Below, one piece after another: positions 42,571 to 50,344 of a DNA stretch of 50,344 nt. A program made the translations under genes and the position numbers. How positions within the stretch are numbered: position 1 is the stretch's first letter; the number at the start of each line of letters is the position of its first letter. The stretch spans positions 1 to 50,344 of the forward strand of contig JAIOPT010000068.1 in assembly GCA_021413765.1 (NCBI GenBank), written 5' to 3'. This DNA comes from Betaproteobacteria bacterium (lineage in GTDB: Bacteria; Pseudomonadota; Gammaproteobacteria; Burkholderiales; Gallionellaceae). The notes beneath the pieces were generated by a model. The model made no database searches. It was given only the letters and a program-made list of their open reading frames with translations, and was not told the origin of the DNA.

Positions 42571-43530
42571 ATGTCACTGTATTCCATAGAAATTTGCGCA
42601 GGCGCGGGTGGGCAGGCTCTTGGCCTAGAACAAGCGGGCTTTGAACATGCCAGCCTTGTTGAAATCGAGGCTCCTGCATGTCAGACACTTAGAATCAATA
42701 GACCGCACTGGAACGTAGTAGAGGGCGATATTCGTCACTACTCTGCGGACAAATGGAACGGCATCGAGCTTTTAGCCGGTGGTGTGCCTTGCCCACCTTT
42801 TTCAAAGGCGGGCAAGCAACTTGGTAACGAAGATGAGCGCGACCTTTTCCCAGAGGCGCTTAGATTAGTGTCTGAGTGCAAACCAAAAGCTGTGATGCTT
42901 GAAAATGTACGCGGCTTGCTTGACTCAGTGTTTGATGAGTACCGAGCAAAACTAATCGCCGACTTAAAAAAACTTGGCTATGTCGCCGAATGGCGGCTGT
43001 TAAATGCAAGTGATTTTGGCGTTCCTCAATTGCGCCCACGAGTTGTTTTTGTGGCGCTAAAGAAAAATGCCGCAGAGTATTTCAATTGGCCGTCCGCGCG
43101 TCTCGCCCCTCCACCAACGGTCGGTGAGGCGCTTTTTGATCTCATCGCTGCAAACGGCTGGCGTGGGGCAATACCGTGGTGCGAAAGAGCTTGTGATATA
43201 GCCCCTACGTTGGTTGGCGGTAGTAAAAAACATGGTGGCCCCGACCTCGGCCCCACTAGGGCAAAAAAGGCGTGGGCATCAATAGGCGTGGATGGCATGG
43301 GTATCGCTGATGCCGCGCCAGAACCGGATTTTATCGGTATGCCGCGCCTGACAGTTCGCATGGCCGCACGTATCCAAGGGTTTCCCGATCACTGGCAATT
43401 TAGCGGCAAAAAAACTGCCGCATACCGTCAAATTGGCAATGCATTTCCATCTCCCGTTGCATGTGCTGTTGGCACGCAAATTCAAGCGGCATTGAATGCC
43501 GCCGCAAAGTCAAAACTTAAACGGGCGTAG
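42571..43530 (+). CDS. DNA (cytosine-5-)-methyltransferase, probable Type II R-M modification subunit
   Basis: SIEICAGAGGQALGLEQAGF, GGVPCPPFSKAGK, MLENVRGLLD, RMAARIQGFPDHWQF, YRQIGNAFPSPVA motifs. Confidence 0.95.
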   Translation: MSLYSIEICAGAGGQALGLEQAGFEHASLVEIEAPACQTLRINRPHWNVVEGDIRHYSADKWNGIELLAGGVPCPPFSKAGKQLGNEDERDLFPEALRLVSECKPKAVMLENVRGLLDSVFDEYRAKLIADLKKLGYVAEWRLLNASDFGVPQLRPRVVFVALKKNAAEYFNWPSARLAPPPTVGEALFDLIAANGWRGAIPWCERACDIAPTLVGGSKKHGGPDLGPTRAKKAWASIGVDGMGIADAAPEPDFIGMPRLTVRMAARIQGFPDHWQFSGKKTAAYRQIGNAFPSPVACAVGTQIQAALNAAAKSKLKRA

Positions 43531-43532
43531 CA

Positions 43533-44138
43533 GTGACAAAAGTAAAAACACAAAGAGGTGGTGCGCGCGGAAAACTCCGCGCTCACTTTTTGGCGAACAT
43601 TGGCCGCGTCATGGATTCCGAGGAGTTGCGTGTCGTTGGGGACAACCAGTCCGAGTGGGCGCGCCGTGTTCGCGAGCTTCGTACAGAAGAAGGCTATTTG
43701 ATCCTCACGCACAATGACCGCAGCGAATTAAAGCCTGGTCAATATCTGTTGGAAAACCCGAAACCGCAACCGGCCTTCGAGCGTGCAATATCAAAAGAAA
43801 CACGCGCCTTTGTGCTTGATCGCAACGGCTTTACTTGCCAAATGTGTGGCGCAGTTGCTGGCGAACCCCATCCATATGACACCACAAGAAAAACTAGGCT
43901 CCACCTTGGTCATGTCATTGACAAAAGCATGGGCGGCACAGATGACCCATCAAATCTTCGTGCAATTTGCTCCGTGTGTAATGAAGGTGCGTCAAATGCA
44001 ACTCTGACACGCCCCGATTTACAAAAACTTTTAATTCAAGTTCGCCGCGCCACCGCACATGATCAGCTTGAGGTTTTGCAGTGGCTTATCAAGAAATTTC
44101 CAAAGCAGACGGCTGAGCAAATAAAACCGCAAATCTAA
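43533..44138 (+). CDS. HNH endonuclease, probable Type II restriction subunit (GTG start)
   Basis: HNH/zinc core: FTCQMCGAVAGEPHPYDTTRKTRLHLGHVIDKSMGGTDDPSNLRAICSVCNEG; starts 2 nt after methyltransferase stop. Confidence 0.88.
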   Translation: MTKVKTQRGGARGKLRAHFLANIGRVMDSEELRVVGDNQSEWARRVRELRTEEGYLILTHNDRSELKPGQYLLENPKPQPAFERAISKETRAFVLDRNGFTCQMCGAVAGEPHPYDTTRKTRLHLGHVIDKSMGGTDDPSNLRAICSVCNEGASNATLTRPDLQKLLIQVRRATAHDQLEVLQWLIKKFPKQTAEQIKPQI

Positions 44139-44153
44139 CCCTTCAGTCAAGCG

Positions 44154-44183
44154 GGGCTGCGCGAATAAAACCTAGCGCAGCCC
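44154..44183. terminator. Hairpin GGGCTGCGC-gaataaaaccta-GCGCAGCCC after HNH gene
   Basis: 9-bp perfect inverted repeat downstream of the stop codon. Confidence 0.6.
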
Positions 44184-44257
44184 TTACTTCAACATAGCTG
44201 ACACTAACCTGTATTTTGTTTAAAATAGCAAACATATTTCAATAGGAGTTTGAATCC

Positions 44258-44680
44258 ATGACTTACGTAGTTACCGAAGCTTGTATCAAATGTAAATATA
44301 CTGACTGTGTTGAAGTTTGCCCAGTAGATTGTTTTTACGAAGGGCCGAATAGTTTGGTGATTGACCCGGATGAGTGCATAGACTGTACCTTGTGCGTTGC
44401 CGAATGCCCAGTCAATGCAATTTATGCCGAGGATGATTTGCCAGAAGACCAGCGGCAATTCAGCGCGCTGAATGCAGAGCTGTGTAAGGTATGGAAGTGT
44501 ATCGTCGAGAAAAAAGAGCCGCCTGCCGATGCAGATGAGTGGAAAGAAGTGAAGGACAAGCTACATTTGTTGGAGAAGGAATTTGCTCCTGGCGATGAGG
44601 AACGGAACTATCCTGGTGGATCGAAGGATGGGAAGGATGAGGATGGCTTGACAGGATTGGATAAGCTGCGGATGCGCTGA
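44258..44680 (+). CDS. fdxA: 7Fe/8Fe ferredoxin (FdxA-type) with extended C-terminus
   Basis: [60 protein letters not shown]. Confidence 0.93.
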   Translation: MTYVVTEACIKCKYTDCVEVCPVDCFYEGPNSLVIDPDECIDCTLCVAECPVNAIYAEDDLPEDQRQFSALNAELCKVWKCIVEKKEPPADADEWKEVKDKLHLLEKEFAPGDEERNYPGGSKDGKDEDGLTGLDKLRMR

Positions 44681-44749
44681 AATATTTCTTCGACATTTCT
44701 CCTTGTTATTTATTGCTTCAGTGGTATCGCCAAAGGCCTATAGTTCTTT

Positions 44750-44832
44750 ATTCCCGCGCAGTACATCAGTGGGTACGTAATTTATGTATCTTTCAATCGA
44801 TAAGTATTGATGACGCTCGTCTGCGCGGGAAT
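44750..44832. repeat. MITE/REP-like element with perfect 12-bp inverted repeats ATTCCCGCGCAG / CTGCGCGGGAAT
   Basis: Read directly at 44750-44761 and 44821-44832; 59-bp interior. Confidence 0.65.
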
Positions 44833-44852
44833 GGCGATAGAGGTAATAAGCG

Positions 44853-47645
44853 TTGAACCCGATACCGCAAAGTAACACATCAACCACCGCTGTTTTTTTT
44901 GATTCTGTTGCACGCGTCATTCTGACGCAGCACTCTCACGAAATACCTGATCTGCGCCGTGCCAGGGTATTGTTGCCCAATTACCATGTGTCACAACCAT
45001 TGGCGCAAAGTTTGGCACGTGTAGCCAATTTGCCTGCGATTTTATTGCCGCAGATGGTCACGCTCAATGATTGGGTTCAGTCCGTTCCCCTCGCACTAAC
45101 TGTTATTCCCGACACTTGCCGTATCACCACTTTGTATCAGGCTCTGCGCGCACGGCGTTGGTTTGCCGATGCTGATCTATGGAGCATTGCGCGCGAACTG
45201 TTGATTTTGCTGGATGAGCTGACACAAAATCATGTCACGCTGCCACAAAATGCCGAAGATTTTCTAGCGCAATTGGAACAAGCCTATCAGTCCAAGCGTG
45301 GCGTCGCCATGCAGTTCGAGGCGCGCGTAGTGTATGAGCTATGGTATGCGATGAACAATAGCGGCGAATTCGATACCGCACGCGCTTATCAGCAAAGTTT
45401 GACACAACTCGCGCAGCAAGCTGAGTTACCGCTGTATGTGTTATTGACTTCTGCACTTGCTGCGACTGAAGCCCGCTTCCTGGAGGCATATCATAAACGC
45501 GCGCCTGTGATGATTATTGATTTGCGCGAGTTGATACCACGACAGCCAGAATGTGCGGCGATGCGCATCATCGCTTCCAGCCGGCCTCTCTCTCATATTC
45601 CAACGGACAATGAGAGAGAGGTGCACGATAACTTGCTTACGCAGGAGAGAGTGGATGAGATGGATGCTCTGTCATTGCGCGAGCAAGCCAATCACCTGCA
45701 AAAATATTTCCCTCACGCTGCATTGGGACACCGCCTGCGCTTTTTTGGCGCTCATGGTTTGGAACAGGAAGCGCGTGCCGCCGAGGTACAAATACGGCGC
45801 TGGTTGCTTGCAGGCAAGAAAAACATAGCCATCGTCGCACAAGACCGCATAGTCGCAAGGCGTATGCGTGCTTTGCTGGAGCGCGCTGGTGTATTGGTGT
45901 GCGACGAAACAGGCTGGAAGTTATCCACGTTATCCGTGAGCACGGTGTTAATGCGCTGGCTGGATGCGCTGCAAAGTGATTTCTACTATCAGGATTTACT
46001 CGACCTGCTCAAATCGCCATTCATCTTTGCCGATCAAACTGTGAGCGAGCGTAAGCAGACGGTGTATCAGCTTGAACAACTGGTGCGCAAGCATGGTGCG
46101 GTGGCGCATCTTGATACATTTCTCGATTTGATTCAGGGTAATGTTGAGATGAAAGTGGCGCTGATGCGGTTGCGTCAGGCGGCGGAGGTTTTGCATAAAA
46201 AAAACGATACGCTGTCCGGCTGGCTAAACGCGCTTTATGCCAGCCTGGAGATTCTCGGCATAGTGCAGGGGCTGAAGATGGATGATGCTGGCATACAGCT
46301 ACTGCAGGCGCTGCAAAACTGGCAGCGTGAACTGCATGTCGATACCACGCGCGTCAGCCTGACCGAGTGGCGGCATTGGTTGGCGCAACAACTCGATGAG
46401 CACACCTTCCTTGATGTAACGATCGACAGCCCGGTTTTACTCACCCATCTTGCCGCAACGCGCTGGCGCAGCTTCGATGCAGTGCTGATGCTTGGTTGTG
46501 ATGCCGCACATCTGCCGGGCACTGGCGACAGCGGACGGTGGTTCAATGATGCGGTGCGCACCACGCTTTGCTTGCCGACGCGCGAAGTTTATTTGGCACA
46601 GCAGCGCGATGACTTACTGGCATTGCTCGTCATGAATGACACCATGTTGGTTACCTGGCAAGCCAGCAAAAGCGGCGAAGCAAACCTGTTAAGCCCGTGT
46701 TTCGAAATGCTACGTGCCCTGCACGAGTTGGCTTATGGCGACGATCTAACGATAAAGCAGGGGGAATGGGATAAGTTGCTTGAAAGCACGCAAGTGCGCA
46801 GTGCAGAATTTGCACTGCCACCGGCGGCTGCAATGCCTTCGCCAGTCGCGCTGCAAGGCCTTATTCCGAAACGTATTTCAGCCAGCGGCTATAACAGTCT
46901 GGTGGCTTGTCCCTATCAATTTTATGCCCGCCATATTTTGCACCTCAATGAAATGGATGAGGTTCGTGAAGACGTGGAGAAACGCGATTATGGAGAATGG
47001 GTACATGACATTCTGCGGCGTTTCCATGAGCAATATCAGGTGCTGGGCGATCATCTGCGCGCCGATCTGGATGCGGCTTTACTGCGCATAAGTGACGAGA
47101 TTTTTGCGCCCGCAGTGCAACGCGATTATTTAGCGCGTGCCTGGCTGTTGCGTTGGCAGCAAGCAATCCCTTTATATCTGGAGACACAGTTAAAAAATGA
47201 AGCGGAAGGTTGGCGATATCAAAGTGGAGAAGTGCCGTTTGAATTGCCATTGACCGCTGATTTGCTTATGCATGGACGGTTAGACCGTGTAGATGTGCAG
47301 GCCAAGGGGGGTAGCGCAGTGCGCGTGCTGGATTACAAGATGATGGATGCGGCCAGGCTACGCAATAAGCTCAAAGAAGCAGGTGAGGACGTTCAACTGG
47401 CTTGCTATGCCTACGTGTATGAGGCTGAAGAAGCCGCATTTATCAGTATCGAAAAAGACAAGGTGATTGCAGTTGCGCCATCACAGGACGTGGCTGAACT
47501 GGCGCAGGCAAATATCGCGCGCTTGTTGGAAGTGTTCGCACAGATGCGCAGCGGTGCAGCATTGCCCGCGCACGGGGCGGAAGAGGCGTGCCAGTATTGC
47601 GAGATGCGCGGGCTATGCCGGAAATCGGAATGGAATGAGCGCTAA
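44853..47645 (+). CDS. PD-(D/E)XK nuclease family DNA repair protein (AddB-like), TTG start
   Basis: C-terminal nuclease: ISASGYNSLVACPYQFYARHIL...DYGEWVHDILRRFHEQY...GRLDRVDVQ...VRVLDYKMMDA...ACQYCEMRGLCRKSEW (Fe-S cysteines). Confidence 0.88.
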   Translation: MNPIPQSNTSTTAVFFDSVARVILTQHSHEIPDLRRARVLLPNYHVSQPLAQSLARVANLPAILLPQMVTLNDWVQSVPLALTVIPDTCRITTLYQALRARRWFADADLWSIARELLILLDELTQNHVTLPQNAEDFLAQLEQAYQSKRGVAMQFEARVVYELWYAMNNSGEFDTARAYQQSLTQLAQQAELPLYVLLTSALAATEARFLEAYHKRAPVMIIDLRELIPRQPECAAMRIIASSRPLSHIPTDNEREVHDNLLTQERVDEMDALSLREQANHLQKYFPHAALGHRLRFFGAHGLEQEARAAEVQIRRWLLAGKKNIAIVAQDRIVARRMRALLERAGVLVCDETGWKLSTLSVSTVLMRWLDALQSDFYYQDLLDLLKSPFIFADQTVSERKQTVYQLEQLVRKHGAVAHLDTFLDLIQGNVEMKVALMRLRQAAEVLHKKNDTLSGWLNALYASLEILGIVQGLKMDDAGIQLLQALQNWQRELHVDTTRVSLTEWRHWLAQQLDEHTFLDVTIDSPVLLTHLAATRWRSFDAVLMLGCDAAHLPGTGDSGRWFNDAVRTTLCLPTREVYLAQQRDDLLALLVMNDTMLVTWQASKSGEANLLSPCFEMLRALHELAYGDDLTIKQGEWDKLLESTQVRSAEFALPPAAAMPSPVALQGLIPKRISASGYNSLVACPYQFYARHILHLNEMDEVREDVEKRDYGEWVHDILRRFHEQYQVLGDHLRADLDAALLRISDEIFAPAVQRDYLARAWLLRWQQAIPLYLETQLKNEAEGWRYQSGEVPFELPLTADLLMHGRLDRVDVQAKGGSAVRVLDYKMMDAARLRNKLKEAGEDVQLACYAYVYEAEEAAFISIEKDKVIAVAPSQDVAELAQANIARLLEVFAQMRSGAALPAHGAEEACQYCEMRGLCRKSEWNER

Positions 47646-47676
47646 TGGAAGAGATGCCAGGAATGTGGGGCATGCA

Positions 47677-50344
47677 ATGAACAATTTCATTGCTCTCAAC
47701 CCTCAGCACAGCGTTGTCGTGGAAGCTTGCGCGGGCAGCGGCAAAACTTGGCTGCTGGTGTCACGAATCCTGCGCCTGCTGCTGGCCGGTGTTAAGCCTG
47801 GAGAAATTTTAGCCATCACTTTTACTCGAAAAGCTGCGCAGGAAATGCAGGCGCGCTTGCACGAATGGTTACATTTTCTTGCCACGCAAGATGACACTGC
47901 TGTACGTGCTTTTCTTATGGAGCGCGAACTGCACGATGTAAGCGACAACCTGCTGGCGCGCGCGCGAAGTCTGTATCGCGACTGTCTAATGGCGCAACCT
48001 GCTATTACCATCAATACTTTTCACGGCTGGTTCATGCAGATCATCCAGCGCGCCCCGTTGAATTCTGGTCTGCTTATAGGGATGCAATTGCTGGAGCGTA
48101 CTTCGGTGCTGCATGAGGAAGCATGGCAAATGTTTGCTGATAGCCTGCGTGCCGCACCCGACGATGAGACTGCGCAAGAGATGCAATGGTTATTTGCGGA
48201 ATATGGTTTGCACAGTACGCGCACACTGCTGAAGAATTTTGTACAGAAGCGAGCCGAATGGTGGGCTTATACCAGCGGTCAGGAAGATGCGGTGGGCTAT
48301 GCGATGGAGCAACTCCGTATCAAGCTTGACGTTGATCCAGGGGGCACACCGTTTGCGGCGTTGCTGGATAAAAATTTTGAATCCAATGTACAAGCATTTG
48401 CAAGCTTGTTGCAAAGCGGCTCGGCAGCGCAACAGAAAGACGCGGGTAAGCTGATGGAAGCCTTGTGTCTACAAGATTTAGCTGCACGTTTCGAAGCACT
48501 CAGCGACAGGTTTTATACCAAAGAGGGCGAGCCGCGCAAACTCAAGGCGAATAAAGGACAGGACGAAGCACGCTATGCCAGTCTTTGTTGTGCGCTATTC
48601 GAAGTTATGCAGTCCGTGCGTGACGCGTTGACAGAGCGCGAAGCGCTGCGTATGAACCAGGCCGCGTTGCATTGCGGGGCAGCATTGCTGCAACACTATC
48701 AGGATTTGAAACTGCGTCAGCAGGTAATGGATTTTACTGATGTGGAATGGCAGGTGTGCCGCCTGCTCAGTCAGAGCGATTGTGCCGAGTATATGCAGTA
48801 CAAATTGGATAGCCGCTACAAACACGTTTTGCTGGACGAATTTCAGGATACCAACCCGGTGCAATGGCAGATTCTGCAAGCCTGGTTTGCTGCTTCTGCT
48901 GCAGTGGAATCGCGCCCAACCGTATTTGTGGTGGGTGATCCAAAGCAATCCATTTACCGCTTTCGTCGTGCCGATGCGCGCCTGTTCGGAGAAGTAAGTG
49001 CATGGCTGCAACAAGAATTTGACGCGTATCCCCTTAGCCAGAATATCACTCGGCGCAATGCCCCGGCAGTGCTACAAGCGGTAAATAGTGTGTTTGATTC
49101 GCAGCCGGATGGCTTCGTGGATTTCGAAACACACATCGCGCATCACACGAATTTACCAGGTTTTGTCACTGCCTTGCCGCTAGCGGTAATTGAAAATTCG
49201 GCCGAGATTGACGCACCGGGTAGACCGGGTTGGTTGCGTGACCCTTTGCAGGAAGCGCGTATCGAACAAGCGACCGGCGAGCGTGAAGTTGAGGCGCAGC
49301 AGTTTGCCGCTGGCATCGCCGACATCATGGCGCACTGGAGTGTGCACGATGCAGAAGGCGCAGTGCGGCGCGCAGAATACTCAGACATTATGGTATTGGT
49401 ACGCAAGCGCACCCATTTACGCGTGTATGAGAGCGCCTTGCGTACGCATCGCATTCCCTTTTTAACTTCGCGACGTGGCGGGCTGCTGGACACGTTGGAA
49501 GCGGAAGACATACAGGCTTTACTGACTTTCCTAATCACCCCATTCGCCGATTTGGAATTAGCGCAAGTTCTGCGTTCTCCCTTTTTCGCCTGCTCCGATG
49601 GCGATTTAATGCAATTGGCTCAAGACGAAATCGGTGGTAGCTGGTGGTCACGGCTGCAACGCTGTGAACAGAGTGGCGCAGCATCTGCCGAATTGTTGCG
49701 AGCGTATCGCTTGCTGAATAACTGGCTGGATCGCGCTGATAAATTGCCAGTTCATGATCTGCTTGATCGTATCTATTTTGAGGGTGATTTGTTGCATCGG
49801 TATGAAGCTGCGCTGCCTGTCGAAATGCATGAAACGATTCGCGCCAACCTGCAAGCCTTTATGGAGATTGCGCTGAATGTGGATGCCGGACGCTACCCCA
49901 GCTTGCCCCGCTTCCTTGCTGAGCTGAGAGAGCTTCGCACAGCTGACAACAATGAATCACCAGACGAAGGCAAGGTAGGTGAGGTCGGTAATGCCGTGCG
50001 CATCTACACCGTGCATGAGGCCAAGGGGCTGGAGGCACCCATCGTGTGGCTGCTTGATGCCAACGATACGCAACGTAAACCAGACAACTATGGCGTGCTG
50101 CTCGATTGGCCACCCAACGCACCGCAACCAGTGCATTTCTCGCTTTTTACGGATAAGCGTAGTCGTGGAGCCAAGCGAGCGGCTTATTTTGATGCCGATG
50201 AAAATTATATGCGGCGTGAAGAAATGAATTTGCTGTATGTCGCCATGACGCGTGCCAAACAAGCGCTGCTAGTGAGCGGGAATGGCGAATTTAAAGAAAC
50301 TTCCTGGTATGGCCTCATTTCAGCGGCTGTGGAGGAAGGTGATA
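47677..50344 (+). CDS. UvrD/AddA-like ATP-dependent exonuclease-helicase (truncated at window end)
   Basis: Manual translation from ATG 47677: MNNFIALNPQHSVVVEACAGSGKTWLLVSRILRLLLAGVKPGEILAITFTRKAAQEMQARL; VLLDEFQDTNPVQWQIL; VVGDPKQSIYRFRRADARLF; IYTVHEAKGLEAPIVWLLD; NLLYVAMTRAKQALLV. Absent from the ORF track because it is open at the edge. Confidence 0.94.
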   Translation, partial: MNNFIALNPQHSVVVEACAGSGKTWLLVSRILRLLLAGVKPGEILAITFTRKAAQEMQARLHEWLHFLATQDDTAVRAFLMERELHDVSDNLLARARSLYRDCLMAQPAITINTFHGWFMQIIQRAPLNSGLLIGMQLLERTSVLHEEAWQMFADSLRAAPDDETAQEMQWLFAEYGLHSTRTLLKNFVQKRAEWWAYTSGQEDAVGYAMEQLRIKLDVDPGGTPFAALLDKNFESNVQAFASLLQSGSAAQQKDAGKLMEALCLQDLAARFEALSDRFYTKEGEPRKLKANKGQDEARYASLCCALFEVMQSVRDALTEREALRMNQAALHCGAALLQHYQDLKLRQQVMDFTDVEWQVCRLLSQSDCAEYMQYKLDSRYKHVLLDEFQDTNPVQWQILQAWFAASAAVESRPTVFVVGDPKQSIYRFRRADARLFGEVSAWLQQEFDAYPLSQNITRRNAPAVLQAVNSVFDSQPDGFVDFETHIAHHTNLPGFVTALPLAVIENSAEIDAPGRPGWLRDPLQEARIEQATGEREVEAQQFAAGIADIMAHWSVHDAEGAVRRAEYSDIMVLVRKRTHLRVYESALRTHRIPFLTSRRGGLLDTLEAEDIQALLTFLITPFADLELAQVLRSPFFACSDGDLMQLAQDEIGGSWWSRLQRCEQSGAASAELLRAYRLLNNWLDRADKLPVHDLLDRIYFEGDLLHRYEAALPVEMHETIRANLQAFMEIALNVDAGRYPSLPRFLAELRELRTADNNESPDEGKVGEVGNAVRIYTVHEAKGLEAPIVWLLDANDTQRKPDNYGVLLDWPPNAPQPVHFSLFTDKRSRGAKRAAYFDADENYMRREEMNLLYVAMTRAKQALLVSGNGEFKETSWYGLISAAVEEGD

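Overview
The window looks like a chromosomal segment of a betaproteobacterium (Gallionella/Nitrosomonadales-like gene order; this assignment is inference). It is mostly conserved housekeeping operons: hrcA-hemH; orn / M48 protease-cytochrome c-pterin dehydratase-rsgA; an assimilatory sulfate reduction cluster (cysN, cysD, cysH, DUF934, sulfite reductase, TauE/SafE) with divergent cysB; thrS-infC-rpmI-rplT-pheS-pheT-ihfA-merR; rimP-nusA-infB-rbfA-truB-rpsO-pnp; earP-efp; mscL; xseB-ispA-dxs; peroxiredoxin; folE2; fdxA; and an AddB/AddA-like nuclease-helicase pair running off the right edge. Accessory material is limited. It comprises a SUMF1-type protein with duplicated PEGA-like repeats at the left edge (missed by the ORF track), a truncated hicA-like fragment, an AlbA_2/Schlafen-type protein plus small ORFs between cysB and thrS, a DNA cytosine methyltransferase/HNH endonuclease pair (probable Type II R-M) between folE2 and fdxA, and two short inverted-repeat elements. 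I found no CRISPR array, rRNA, recognisable tRNA or intact transposase. I did not find a clear-cut new multi-gene system. The best leads are the AlbA_2 island, the R-M pair, an AUA-initiated infC, and several structured leaders or operator-like palindromes.
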